A stretch of 64,000 nt of DNA, taken from contig NC_084607.1 in NCBI RefSeq assembly GCF_033807715.1, positions 1,785,199 through 1,849,198 of the forward strand, given 5' to 3'. Each line of letters starts with the position of its first letter. Position 1 is the stretch's first letter. Position numbers and translations under genes: made by a program. Below are positions 1 to 11,800 of this stretch, piece by piece. The notes beneath the pieces were generated by a model. That model ran no database searches, was not told where the DNA came from, and saw only the letters and a program-made list of their open reading frames with translations. The stretch is from Cololabis saira. Its lineage: Eukaryota > Chordata > Actinopteri > Beloniformes > Belonidae.

Positions 1-236
1 GCCAAAAAGCGCGCCCACCCTTCATCTGATTGGTCGTTATCTGATAGTTCCTACTTTCTGCCATAACTTTTGAATGGTTTGGTATAGAGAGTCGTGGGTG
101 GTTTCATCCGCTAAATGTCCAGCCTGAAGAATCTACATGCAATTCATACAAGCTTCCTCTGCAGCCTGAACGTGCACAAGGGTGGAGGACCGTTCATCGC
201 TGCTTGCAGCTTTAATTATTATTATTATTTTTATTA
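1..236. repeat. 3' end of an interspersed repeat, copy 1
   Basis: The segment ends in a block (CGTTCATCGCTGCTTGCAGC followed by a TTA-rich tail) that reappears at 7671-7700. Its interior, with a 'CTGATTGG' and a 'TAACTTTTGAATGGTTT' block, reappears at 7540-7625 and again at 48745-48830. I recognise the pattern as a dispersed teleost repeat but cannot name the family. It lies inside intron 3 of the integrin gene and has no coding content. Confidence 0.6.
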
Positions 237-411
237 GACATTAGATTATGGGGAGCTAAAAAATCCTGATCGGGACAATCCTATTTGTAAGGTTTGTGCA
301 AGATTTGTAAGATTTGTAAATGACCTAGTTTTGTCAATTTTGGACTGAGTGTGAAGTGAATATGTACTGGACGGCCCGCGGGCCACGGGTTTGAACCCGT
401 GTGAGACTCAC

Positions 412-497
412 CAGGACGCGTCCCCCCGGCCGGCCCTGGCTGGACACGGAGACGCCCAGCCACATGTCCTCCACCAGGTCCTCAGACGGGTTCAGGC
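412..497 (-). CDS. itga3: Integrin alpha (alpha-3-like) exon 3, partial gene
   Basis: This 86-bp minus-strand exon encodes part of the first beta-propeller blades of an integrin alpha chain, the laminin-receptor subunit that pairs with integrin beta-1 at the plasma membrane. It reads [18 protein letters not shown] and then GGRVL, which strongly resembles the EDMWLGVTVASQG...GRVL segment of vertebrate alpha-3. It is flanked by an AG acceptor (498-499) and a GTGAGT donor (406-411). It enters in phase 1, matching the end of exon 2, and leaves in phase 0. The next exon, expected to begin at the conserved VCAHRY stretch, is not in the window, so the gene continues left of base 1. Alpha-6 and alpha-7 are less similar at EDMW. 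Whether it is the a or b teleost paralogue cannot be told. Confidence 0.85.
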
Positions 498-612
498 CTG
501 ACGCCGGGACAGACAGGGGACTTTGAGTGACAGCTGTGGGGGCGGAGTCTGATCTGGTTGCTATGGTGATTCGTGATGTCAGCGAGGAAAGGTGTGAGGA
601 AAGGTTTCTCAC

Positions 613-740
613 CCGGATCCACGAGCTTCATCCTCTTGCAGTCCGATTGGTGGGCGGTAATCGGGCAGCTGTACACTCCTCCTGTCCGATTGGCCGGGAC
701 GCCAGGCTCCGCCTTCTCCCGGGGGGCTCCGACCAATAAC
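613..740 (-). CDS. itga3: Integrin alpha (alpha-3-like) exon 2
   Basis: This 128-bp minus-strand exon continues the extracellular beta-propeller. It encodes [20 protein letters not shown], then [19 protein letters not shown], close to the LLLAGAPRE...NRTGAVYLCPLTAHKDDC stretch of vertebrate alpha-3. The NRT is a probable N-glycosylation site. The acceptor AG is at 741-742 after a pyrimidine-rich run, and the donor GTGAGA is at 607-612. It enters in phase 2, completing a CTG codon with the last two bases of exon 1, and leaves in phase 1, as exon 3 requires. Intron 2 (498-612) is only 115 bp. The acceptor lies about 10 bp from the edge of a 2-kb minisatellite that fills the adjoining intron. 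Confidence 0.88.
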
Positions 741-751
741 CTGTCAGGACG

Positions 752-2722
752 ACAGGTGGGAGGAGTTACCACAGGTGGGAGGAGTTACCACAGGTGGGAG
801 GAGTTACCCACATGTGGGAGGAGTTACCCACATGTGGGAGGAGTTACCCACAGGTGGGGGGAGTTACCTACAGGTGGGAGGAGTTACCCACATGTGGGAG
901 GAGTTACCCACATGTGGGAGGAGTTACCCACAGGTGGGAGGAGTTATCTACAGGTGGGAGGAGTTACCTACAGGTGGGAGGAGTTACCTACAGGTGGGAG
1001 GAGTTACAGGTGGGAGGAGTTACCACAGTTGGGAGGAGTTACCTACAGGTGGGAGGAGTTACAGGTGGGAGAAGTTACCACAGGTGGCAGGAGTTACAGG
1101 TGGGAGGAGTTACCCACATGTGGGAGGAGTTACCTACAGGTGGGAGGAGTTACCCACAGGTGGGAGGAGTTACCTACAGGTGGGAGGAGTTACCTACATG
1201 TGGGAGGAGTTACCCACAGGTGGGAGGAGTTACCTACAGGTGGGAGGAGTTACCCACATGTGGGAGGAGTTACCTACAGGTGGGAGGAGTTACCCACAGG
1301 TGGGAGGAGTTACCTACAGGTGGGAGGAGTTACCCACAGGTGGGAGGAGTTACCTACAGGTGGGAGGAGTTACCTACAGGTGGGAGGAGTTACCCACAGT
1401 TGGGAGGAGTTACCCACAGGTGGGAGGAGTTGCCCACAGTTGGGAGGAGTTACCTACAGGTGGGAGGAGTTACCTACAGGTGGGAGGAGTTACCCACAGG
1501 TGGGAGGAGTTACCTACAGGTGGGAGGAGTTATCTACAGGTGGGAGGAGTTACCCACAGGTGGGAGGAGTTACCTACAGGTGGGAGGAGTTATCTACAGG
1601 TGGGAGGAGTTACCCACAGGTGGGAGGAGTTACCTACAGGTGGGAGGAGTTACCTACAGGTGGGAGGAGTTATCTACAGGTGGGAGGAGTTACCCACAGG
1701 TGGGAGGAGTTATCTACAGGTGGGAGGAGTTACCCACAGGTGGGAGGAGTTACCTACAGGTGGGAGGAGTTACCTACAGGTGGGAGGAGTTACCTACAGG
1801 TGGGAGGAGTTACCCACAGGTGGGAGGAGTTACCTACAGGTGGGAGGAGTTATCTACAGGTGGGAGGAGTTACCCACAGGTGGGAGGAGTTACCTACAGG
1901 TGGGAGGAGTTACCTACAGGTGGGAGGAGTTACCCACAGGTGGGAGGAGTTACCTACAGGTGGGAGGAGTTATCTACAGGTGGGAGGAGTTACCCACAGG
2001 TGGGAGGAGTTACCTACAGGTGGGAGGAGTTACCTACAGGTGGGAGGAGTTATCTACAGGTGGGAGGAGTTACCCACAGGTGGGAGGAGTTATCTACAGG
2101 TGGGAGGAGTTACCCACAGGTGGGAGGAGTTACCTACAGGTGGGAGGAGTTGCCCACAGTTGGGAGGAGTTACCTACAGGTGGGAGGAGTTACCTACAGG
2201 TGGGAGGAGTTACCTACAGGTGGGAGGAGTTACCCACAGGTGGGAGGAGTTACCTACAGGTGGGAGGAGTTACCTACAGGTGGGAGGAGTTACCTACATG
2301 TGGGAGGAGTTACCTACAGGTGGGAGGAGTTACCTACAGGTGGGAGGAGTTACCCACAGTTGGGAGGAGTTACCTACAGGTGGGAGGAGTTACCTACAGG
2401 TGGGAGGAGTTACCCACAGGTGGGAGGAGTTACCTACAGGTGGGAGGAGTTATCTACAGGTGGGAGGAGTTACCCACAGGTGGGAGGAGTTACCTACAGG
2501 TGGGAGGAGTTACCTACAGGTGGGAGGAGTTATCTACAGGTGGGAGGAGTTACCCACAGGTGGGAGGAGTTATCTACAGGTGGGAGGAGTTACCTACAGG
2601 TGGGAGGAGTTACCTACAGGTGGGAGGAGTTACCTACAGGTGGGAGGAGTTACCTACAGGTGGGAGGAGTTACCTACAGGTGGGAGGAGTTACCTACAGG
2701 TGGGAGGAGTTACCTACAGGTG
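752..2722. repeat. 20-bp GT/AG-rich minisatellite in integrin intron 1
   Basis: About 98 tandem copies of a 20-bp unit (plus-strand form ACCTACAGGTGGGAGGAGTT) run almost without interruption. A few shortened units occur at 1008-1110, and single-base variants (TACC/TATC, CTACAGG/CCCACAGG/CACATGT) are frequent. The 60-column phase stays constant from 1201 to the end, so there are few indels. The unit has no stop codon in any plus frame, which is why three long but spurious frames span it. In the sense of the integrin gene (minus) the unit reads CCTCCCACCTGTAGGTAACT, a pyrimidine tract followed by AG then GTAACT. Confidence 0.97.
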
Positions 2723-2797
2723 CTTATTTTCTCACTCACTGATGTGGGGAGCCATTTTTAACCATGTGACCGGAGGGTCTTTCTGCACAATAACTAG

Positions 2798-3876
2798 AAG
2801 CTTTACTAACACTAACTAGTGTTTTACTAACACTAACTAGAGGTTTACTAACACTAACTAGAGGTTTACTAAACACTAACTAGAGGTTTACTAACACTAA
2901 CTAGAGGTTTACTAACAATAACTAACTAGAGGTTTACTAAACACTAACTAGAGGTTTACTAACACTAACTAGAGGTTTACTAACACTAACTAGAGGTTTA
3001 CTAACACTAACTAGAGGTTTACTAAACACTAACTAGAGGTTTACTAACACTAACTAGAGGTTTACTAACACTAACTAGATGTTTACTAACACTAACTAGA
3101 GGTTTACTAAACACTAACTAGAGGTTTACTAACACTAACTAGAGGTTTACTAAACACTAACTAGAGGTTTACTAACACTAACTAGAGGTTTACTAAACAC
3201 TAACTAGAGGTTTACTAAACACTAACTAGAGGTTTACTAAACACTAACTAGAGGTTTACTAAACACTAACTAGAGGTTTACTAACACTAACTAGAGGTTT
3301 ACTAAACACTAACTAGATGTTTACTAACACTAACTAGATGTTTACTAAACACTAACTAGAGGTTTACTAAACACTAACTAGAGGTTTACTAAACACTAAC
3401 TAGATGTTTACTAACACTAACTAGATGTTTACTAAACACTAACTAGAGGTTTACTAAACACTAACTAGATGTTTACTAACACTAACTAGATGTTTACTAA
3501 ACACTAACTAGAGGTTTACTAAACACTAACTAGATGTTTACTAACACTAACTAGAGGTTAACTAACACTAACTAGAGGTTTACTAAACACTAACTAAAGG
3601 TTTACTAACACTAACTAGAGGTTTACTAAACACTAACTAGAGGTTTACTAAACACTAACTAGATGTTTACTAACACTAACTAGAGGTTTATTAAACACTA
3701 ACTATAGGTTTACTAAACACTAACTAGAGGTTTACTAAACACTAACTAGAGGTTTACTAAACACTAACTAGAGGTTTACTAACACTAACTAGAGGTTTAC
3801 TAACACTAACTAGAGGTTAACTAACACTAACTAGAGGTTAACTAACAGTAACTAGAGGCTTACTAACGCTAACTAG
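2798..3876. repeat. 21/22-bp minisatellite in integrin intron 1
   Basis: About fifty copies of a unit based on CTAGAGGTTTACTAACACTAA are seen. The main variation is 21 versus 22 bp (ACACTAA versus AACACTAA) and AGAGG versus AGATGT. It begins about 75 bp after the 20-bp array and ends directly at a probable LTR. No other feature is visible in it. Confidence 0.95.
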
Positions 3877-5107
3877 TGTCATGGTTTCTCAGTTGGGGAT
3901 ATGTTTTTACCCGGTCACTCACTCTCCTGTTATTCCAGATCCTGCCACCTCATCATTCAGACAATCATTCCTCTCACCTGTGCTTCCTCTCCGTCTCCAC
4001 ACCTGGTTTCCATGGTGATCAGTTCCCTTTATAAACCGGCCCACTTCCACATGCTGCTGCCAGATTGTCTAGTGTTCATGCCTAGCTTTCCAGCGTTCCT
4101 GAGTCTGTTTCTGCCTGCCTTTCTTGCCTGATTCCCGGTTTTTGGATTTTTGCCTGCCTAATTTTATAATTTGGACATGTATTATGTCAGGTTACTTTTT
4201 TTTCTTTTCTTTTTTTAAAATCACAATCTAGTTCTGGCCACGAAAATGGCTATTTTGTATTCAATTTATGAAAATCCAAATGAAAATAAATGTTTTGCTG
4301 ACAGGAATTTTGTTTCTTATTATCATCAATATCTAAGTATCAATATAGGATGTTATTCAAATGATAGAAGAAGAAATAGCACTTGACCTCATCTCGTGGA
4401 ACACTGACTGGAAATTCAGTTTCAGTACAATTCTCCATTTGGGATATAGAGCAGACATTTGGCCACAGCTAGTGCAGCCATCGAGATAGAAAGGCCATCT
4501 TGGACTCAAATGAAAGCTTATGAATTAAGGAAGTTTTCTATATACATGGTAGGCATAGATATTCTCCATAAAGTACTGAAAAATATTGATTTTCATGAGA
4601 ATTTGTTAGGCGAGCAGTACTTTTTTTTGTCTTTTTTGGGATGTTGAGAGTGATATCTTAAAATAGAGTTGCAGCAAGGCCCAGAATATTATGTTCCTGT
4701 CTTCCCCTATGTGTCAACATACTCTCTGCCAAATGTTATAGTTCTATGACTATTAATGCCATTGTAGTACCTAAATATTTGCAGATACATAATTTCGCCT
4801 GGAAAATGTCCCAAAAAGAGGGTTTTTGGCCCCCTGTAGCTTTCCAGCAGCTAGTTGACCGGGTTGTCCACCCAGGTTGATCCTTGAAGGTCCTAGATAT
4901 CATTTCTGGTGTCAAACCTTTTACAACGCTCCATGTCTGTTTTCCCAAAAAATTGGGTTTTGCCCCCTGGGTAGCCCCCTTTGGATTTGTCTGCCTGTCT
5001 GCCCGGTTTTTGACTCCTGCTTACGTTTGACCTGGTTAAAGCCTTTTGGACTCTGATACTCTGTTTGGTTTTGTGCTTTTGGGTTCTCTGTCTTTTGGGC
5101 CGTGACA
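3877..5107 (+). mobile_element. Probable solo LTR (Ty3/gypsy-like), 1231 bp
   Basis: The segment starts TGTCATGG and ends CCGTGACA, giving the TG...CA ends and TGTCA/TGACA inverted termini typical of LTRs. The flanking 5-mers are ACTAG (3872-3876) and ACTAT (5108-5112), a target duplication with one mismatch. A TATA-like CTTTATAAACC lies near 4025, consistent with plus orientation. Similar C/T-rich text is present in the better supported LTR at 8899-12545. The middle (about 4200-4930) looks unrelated to the ends and may be a nested insertion. There is no gag or pol sequence, so it is a solo LTR if real. Confidence 0.55.
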
Positions 5108-6256
5108 ACTATTCCTTCCAGGACCCAGAGACCCTGAATGAATGGATGAATGGATGAATGAATGGTCCCTTCAATAACCCTGGAAGGTTCTCCAGGGACC
5201 AGGATCAGGAAACAAACAAGCCCCCGGGGAAAAACAACAAGATTACAGAGATTACAGCCAATTCAATTAGAGGACATGAAGGAACGGTCGTCACGGCGAC
5301 CGTGGAGACGGACAGCCGGCCGATCTCTGAGAGACCTGGGGGGGGCGGGGCCTGACTGGACCAGCTGATACCAGAACAGCTGCTGCTGCTCATCCCTGCA
5401 TTCCAAACATGAGCGCTGATGTTGGGGAGTTTATCAGTCCAGACAGACGCCACGGACTCAATAACCCTTTTAAAACCGGGAATATTAGCAAGGACCCGGT
5501 TTTGCACGGCCTTGTACACACCAATAACCAGTACTGGAGTTGAGGGGGGATGGCATCCCCCCTGAAATAAAAACGGTCCAAATCATCCCCCCTGTAAAAC
5601 TGCCATCCCCCCTTTCCATCCCTTATGTCATTTCATCAATGAATGTGGTTTTACTGCTATTTCAACATTTAGAGTCAAAATAACTTATTTGACAATTTTC
5701 ACCTGTTTCAAGTAAATTTTCACTTGAAATAAGTAGGAAAATCTGCCAGTGGGACGAGATTTATCTTCTCCTATCTGAAACAGGAGAAAATTGTTGTTTT
5801 TTCCAGTGATGAGTCTTGTTTTAAGTGTAATGAGATTTTTTTTACTAAAATGAGACATTTTAACTAGAAATAAAACAAATATTCTTGTTAACATTGAGTT
5901 TTTGCAGTGATCCATTCTACTTATCCTGTGAAGGACAGAGTCATATTGATAAGTTCAGAAAAGTGTTTTTTATTGTTGTGTTTTGATGTATTTGATGTAA
6001 GCCCAGTGGATATTTAAAGCTTACAGAAGGCTGCATTTAACTGCTGCTATGTCATTCCTGCAGTATTTCTGCAGCTGTTTTGGTCACTGCTATTACTAAA
6101 AAAGAAAAAAAGAAAAGGGTTATGGACTGCACGGAAACATAGTCAGTAAGGACCGGGTCAAGACCAGGACCGGGTCAGAACCGGGTCAGTACCTGCCACT
6201 GCAGCTGGTGTTTTCTCAGACTGAAGAATCTGAACATATTATTAACACTGGAGGGC
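5108..6256. other. Intron 1 sequence with minor repeats
   Basis: I see no gene here. A short GAAT/GGAT tetranucleotide run is at 5133-5165. A block with repeated 'CATCCCCCCT' is at 5545-5620. A stretch at about 5690-5907 resembles a dispersed fish repeat and ends in TTTTTGCAGTG, a hAT-like terminus without a visible partner. Open frames here are short and show no family resemblance. Confidence 0.5.
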
Positions 6257-6512
<256 letters not shown>

Positions 6513-6608
6513 CTCTTTGATGTGATGAGAACCACCTGACCCAGTCCAGGGGCCGACAGGGGATTCATGAGGATGAAGGATCAGCTGACTGAAGAACTGT
6601 TCATTTAT

Positions 6609-7710
6609 TAGGGCCCGAGCACTGAAGGTGTGAGGACCCTATTATATCTGTGATGTTTATTATTCTTCTTATTAATATTATTATTCTCGCCGGAAATGAA
6701 TTGCCTTTTTGGAGGCCTTAAAATGCTCGAATGCTCACCAAATTTTCCAGAGTTGCGAAAAATTACGTATTTTATGGTCGACAGGCATGGGTCGACAAGA
6801 ATGGGCGCCACCTATTTAAGTTTTTTGACGAGCCCCATAATATGGTTTGACCTGCAGCAATGACCTTTATGTGTCTATTATAGCAGACAAAACCCTACAA
6901 AAAAGTCTCTTGGACCCATGCTCTAAGTTACACAGGAGGTCCAGCATTTTGAACAGAAAATGTCATTTTTCATGAATTCTGGTCATTTCCAGGCCTCGTA
7001 TTTTAACGAACTCCTCCTAGAGATTTTATTGGATTGTCTCACAACTTTGTTTGTTCAATCTATACACATGGCCGACGCTAAATTGCGAAGCTTTTAAGTT
7101 TTTTTCCAGAGGGCTTGACCGTAGTGATCCACCGAAGTTTGAGGTCATTTTTAAGCCTCGCCATGAAACATCAATTGGCTGTAACTCAGCAATACATGAT
7201 TTGATGTGGTTGAAAACGTATGTGCATGATTGTAGACTGAGCCTGAAGACATCTATGGTGGAATATTCAGGATCGGTTGTAGCGCCACCTGTTGGCACCA
7301 GGAATTGTCAAGTCTTCTAGTATGCATCTGTGCTCCAAGCGAGATGAGCTGATGGAAATCAATAAATAGGATATTTCATGGTTTGCATTAATGGGCGTGG
7401 CCTAACGGCTCAACAGCGCCCCCTAGAAAACTTTTCTCTGCCATAACTTTTGAAAGGTTTGACATAAAGACTCGTTGGTGGTGTCATCGGACTCGATATT
7501 GAGTCCTTGACCATAATTGGTGCAAATTAGCCCCGCCCCTTCTTCTGATTGGTTGATATTTCATAGTTCCTTTTTTCTGCTATAACTTTTGAATGGTTTA
7601 ACATAGGAAGTCGTGGGTGGTGTCATTTCTGATATGCTTATGGGGGCGGTGGCCGTGAGTGCGAGGGCCCGTTCATCGCTGCTTGCAGCTTTAATTTATT
7701 ATTGTTATTT
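6609..7710. repeat. Interspersed repeat, near full-length copy (about 1.1 kb)
   Basis: It opens with GGGCCCGAGCACTGAAGG and closes with GAGGGCCCGTTCATCGCTGC followed by a TTTAATT tail. It contains the blocks shared with 1-236 and 48725-48836. No transposase or reverse transcriptase is recognisable, and short frames inside show no family features. It sits in integrin intron 1, and I cannot assign its class. Confidence 0.6.
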
Positions 7711-7852
7711 ACATTCATGCATTTGTTCTGGGAATGCGACCGTTTACAAAGTTATTGGAATTCAATTCATTCTCTTATACAATCAGTCCTCGACAAAAAC
7801 AACAACACATGCTGCATGTTTCTATATTAGTTAGAACTGGGTCGTCGGCTGA

Positions 7853-7996
7853 GGGCAGGTGAGGACAGGTGAGGATAGTTGAGGACAGGTGAGGACAGAC
7901 GGACAGGTGAGGACAGGTGAGGACAGGTGAGGACAGACGGACAGGTGAGGACAGGTGAGGACAGGTGAGGACAGACGGACAGGTGAGGACAGGTGT
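7853..7996. repeat. 10-bp minisatellite next to integrin exon 1 donor
   Basis: Tandem GGACAGGTGA units occur, with a longer superperiod of about 40 bp marked by ACAGACGGACAGG insertions. The array ends only a few bases from the exon 1 splice donor (7999-8004). Confidence 0.93.
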
Positions 7997-8004
7997 CCAC
8001 TCAC

Positions 8005-8168
8005 AGGTGTGTCTCCGTCCCCAGGTCCGGGTGCAGCGCCACCGACAGTCCGAACAAACTCCCGCGGTCGCCGGTCTTCAGCAGCGGGAACGCCGTGTCC
8101 ACGTTGAACGCAGCGCACATGCTAGCGTACATGCTAGCGCTCAGCAGCACACACAACCCCGTCGCCAT
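8005..8168 (-). CDS. itga3: Integrin alpha (alpha-3-like) exon 1 with signal peptide
   Basis: This first coding exon encodes a hydrophobic signal peptide starting MATGLCVLLSASMYASMCA. The mature N-terminus AFNVDTAFPLLKTGDRGSLF then GLSVALHPDLG follows, matching the FNLDTRF...GSLFGYSVALH start of vertebrate integrin alpha-3. The chosen ATG is at 8168. An in-frame ATG at 8183 would add five residues, and ATGs further upstream give poor signal peptides. The donor GTGAGT is at 7999-8004, and the exon ends in phase 2, exactly what exon 2 needs. Intron 1 would be 7264 bp and is mostly repeats. A 22-bp minisatellite begins about 95 bp upstream, so the proximal promoter is very short or lies within or beyond it. 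No TATA box is obvious. Confidence 0.85.
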
Positions 8169-8262
8169 GGAGACCGTCACCATGGAGACGCACCTGAGAG
8201 CAGGACAGACAGGTGGTGCAGGTAAAGACGTAGAACAGTAACGCACAATAAAAGTCATGTGA

Positions 8263-8553
8263 CCAGCTACAAGCGCTAACACCAGCAGCTACGAGCGCTA
8301 ACACCAGCAGCTATGAGCGCTAACACCAGCAGCTATGAGTGCTAACACCAGCAGCTACGAGCGCTAACACCAGCAGCTATGAGTTTTAACACCAGCAGCT
8401 ACGAGTGCTAACACCAGCAGCTACGAGTGCTAACACCAGCAGCTACGAGCGCTAACACCAGCAGCTACGAGCGCTAACACCAGCAGCTACGAGTGCTAAC
8501 ACCAGCAGCTACGAGTGCTAACACCAGCAGCTATGAGCGCTAACAGCGGCGTC
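8263..8553. repeat. 22-bp minisatellite upstream of integrin exon 1
   Basis: About thirteen copies of GCTACGAGCGCTAACACCAG plus two further bases are present, with ACGAGC/ATGAGC/ACGAGT variants. It lies at the 5' side of the integrin start codon (minus strand), within the expected promoter or 5' UTR. Many units carry one or two CpGs. A short 12-bp TACTGGT-type repeat follows at 8570-8640. Confidence 0.93.
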
Positions 8554-8626
8554 TGTCCAGCTGTCCAGTTATTACTGGCTACTACTACTGGTTACTACTG
8601 GTTACTGCTGGTTACTACTGGTTATC

Positions 8627-8893
8627 TGGGTATCTGGTTGGATGACAAACTGTCATTTTTAGAACATGTGTCTCATCTGCTAAAGAAACTGAGGGCTCTG
8701 CTGGGGTTTTATTATAGAAACAAAACCTGTTTTAACATTATTGCCAAGAAAAAACTGGTACAGGCAACTTTTTTAAGCACTTTGGAATACGGGGACATTA
8801 TTTATATTCATGCTGCCTCCTCAACACTTTATTGGCTTGACACAGTTTATCACAGTGCTTTACGTTTTATTACTAACTCAGCATTTAGGACAC
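8627..8893 (+). mobile_element. LINE reverse-transcriptase C-terminal fragment, 5' half
   Basis: The frame reads LGIWLDDKLSFLEHVSHLLK, then KKLVQATFLSTLEYGDIIY and LDTVYHSALRFITNSAFRTH. This is the typical region after the catalytic domain of fish L2/CR1-type non-LTR reverse transcriptases. It is cut at 8893 by the LTR insertion and resumes at 12551. The 5' part of the LINE is absent, as is usual for 5'-truncated copies. Confidence 0.85.
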
Positions 8894-11800
8894 ATCACCG
8901 TCAGGGTTTCCCCCAGTTTTTGATTCTCAGTTCTGTCCCTCCTGTTTCCATCTGCCCTGATTGTCTGCACCTGTGTTTCGTTGCCCCCTGCGTATATCTG
9001 GTCCTGTCTTTCCCGCTCCCTGTCGGCCCGTACTGTTTCCTCCCTCCATGTTCTCCTCTAGTTTATGGTTCCCTGTTTTTGTTCTGCCTTGTTTGATCCT
9101 GCTCAGCAGCGCTTTTGGTTTTTGTTAAATAAACCCTGCCTTTTATGAACTCCTGCCTCCTGCTCTCCTCACGCCAAGTCAGAGTTCAAGCCCCACGCCA
9201 AGTCTTCCATCATCATCATCCTTCGACTGTCATGGAGATCCTAGATGTCACTTCTTTCCATCGGGTTCTGTCGGCCATTGCTGCTCCCAGTTCTTGGAGT
9301 GTAAGTCCTGGGTCGCTAGAGATTGTCAGGATAAGTATGAGCCTGGTTCCTCTGGATGATTGGGGGAGCCGCCATATTACTTGATCCGTAGCACGGTAGC
9401 AATGACCCGCAAAGATTGCTCTACGGCGTGCTACAGTTGTTGTTATTGGTGGCAGTTCACCAGAGATCTGCTCCGTGGTTGGATGAGTTTTCCAGGAGAT
9501 GTTTCTGAACACATGAGGAGTCTTGTGTTTGTGCCGTTGAGCCGGTCTTGTAGTTCCTTCTTCATAGTCCAGGTCTCAGCACCAGATAATAGGATGCTTT
9601 AACACAGACCCTGGAGAAAGAGACCTTGATGGAGGTGGAAATTCCTGCCAGACTCTGAGGAGTTTGTTGCAAGCGTTCCAGGCGTGTCCCTTTCTGCTGT
9701 CAGCCACATAAGTCTTCCAAGCCCCACGCCAAGTCGCCCACGCCAAGTCGTCCAAGCCCCACGCCAAGTCGTCCAAGCCCCACGCCAAGTCATCCAAGCC
9801 CCACGCCAAGTCATCCAAGCCCCACGCCAAGTCTTACACGCCCCACGCCAAGTCGTCCAAGCCCCACGCCAAGTCGTCCAAGCCCCACGCCAAGTCATCC
9901 AAGCCCCACGCCAAGTCATCCAAGCCCCACGCCAAGTCATCCAAGCCCCACGCCAAGTCTTACACGCCCCACGCCAAGTCTTACACACCCCACGCCAAGT
10001 CTTCCAAGCCCCACGCCAAGTCTTACACACCCCACGCCAAGTCTTCCAAGCCCCACGCCAAGTCTTACACGCCCCACACCAAGTCGTCCAAGCCCCACGC
10101 CAAGTCTTCCAACCCCCACGCCAAGTTGTCCAACCCCCACACCAAGTCGTCCAAGCCCCACGCCAAGTCGTCCAAGCCCCACGCCAAGTCATCCAAGCCC
10201 CACGCCAAGTCATCCAAGCCCCACGCCAAGTCATCCAAGCCCCACGCCAAGTCTTACACGCCCCACGCCAAGTCTTCCAAGCCCCACGCCAAGTCTTACA
10301 CGCCCCACGCCAAGTCTTACACGCCCCACGCCAAGTCATCCAAGCCCCACGCCAAGTCTTACACGCCCCACGCCAAGTCTTACACACCCCACACCAAGTC
10401 GTCCAAGCCCCACGCCAAGTCTTCCAACCCCCACGCCAAGTTGTCCAACCCCCACACCAAGTCGTCCAAGCCCCACGCCAAGTCGTCCAAGCCCCACGCC
10501 AAGTCATCCAAGCCCCACGCCAAGTCATCCAAGCCCCACGCCAAGTCATCCAAGCCCCACGCCAAGTCTTACACGCCCCACGCCAAGTCTTCCAAGCCCC
10601 ACGCCAAGTCTTACACGCCCCACGCCAAGTCTTACACGCCCCACGCCAAGTCTTCCAAGCCCCACGCCAAGTCTTCCAAGCCCCACGCCAAGTCGCCCAC
10701 GCCAAGTCGTCCAAACCCCCACGCCAAGTCTTCCAACCCCCACGCCAAGTCTTCCAAGCCCTGCGCCAAGTCGCCCACGCCAAGTCGTCCAAGCCCCACG
10801 CCAAGTCGTCCAAGCCCCACGCCAAGTCATCCAAGCCCCACGCCAAGTCATCCAAGCCCCACGCCAAGTCTTACACGCCCCACGCCAAGTCGTCCAAGCC
10901 CCACGCCAAGTCGTCCAAGCCCCACGCCAAGTCATCCAAGCCCCACGCCAAGTCATCCAAGCCCCACGCCAAGTCATCCAAGCCCCACGCCAAGTCTTAC
11001 ACGCCCCACGCCAAGTCTTACACACCCCACGCCAAGTCTTCCAAGCCCCACGCCAAGTCTTACACACCCCACGCCAAGTCTTCCAAGCCCCACGCCAAGT
11101 CTTACACGCCCCACACCAAGTCGTCCAAGCCCCACGCCAAGTCTTCCAACCCCCACGCCAAGTTGTCCAACCCCCACACCAAGTCGTCCAAGCCCCACGC
11201 CAAGTCGTCCAAGCCCCACGCCAAGTCATCCAAGCCCCACGCCAAGTCATCCAAGCCCCACGCCAAGTCATCCAAGCCCCACGCCAAGTCTTACACGCCC
11301 CACGCCAAGTCTTCCAAGCCCCACGCCAAGTCTTACACGCCCCACGCCAAGTCTTACACGCCCCACGCCAAGTCTTCCAAGCCCCACGCCAAGTCTTACA
11401 CGCCCCACGCCAAGTCTTACACGCCCCACGCCAAGTCTTACACGCCCCACGCCAAGTCTTCCAAGCCCCACGCCAAGTCTTACACACCCCACGCCAAGTC
11501 TTCCAACCCCCACGCCAAGTCGTCCAAGCCCCACGCCAAGTCTTCCAAGCCCCACGCCAAGTCTTACACACCCCACGCCAAGTCTTCCAACCCCCACGCC
11601 AAGTCGTCCAAGCCCCACGCCAAGTCGTCCAAGCCCCACGCCAAGTCTTCCAAGCCCCACGCCAAGTCATCCAAGCCCCACGCCAAGTCTTCCAAGCCCC
11701 AAGCCAAGTCTTACACACCCCACGCCAAGTCTTCCAACCCCCACGCCAAGTCGTCCAAGCCCCACGCCAAGTCTTACACGCCCCACACCAAGTCTTCCAA

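Noticed and set aside
378..402. GGTTTGAACCC-type sequence resembling a tRNA T-arm
   Set aside because: No acceptor stem, D-arm or anticodon arm can be placed around it. It lies in integrin intron 3 next to the exon 3 donor.
573..2819. Open frame of 748 codons (and two overlapping 655-codon frames)
   Set aside because: All three plus frames are open because the 20-bp unit has no stop in any phase. The translation is a pure reflection of the repeat, and the region lies in intron 1 of the integrin gene.
7051..7320. Paired 89- and 90-codon frames on opposite strands
   Set aside because: They lie within a dispersed repeat and show no conserved domain. Sense and antisense openness together suggests chance.
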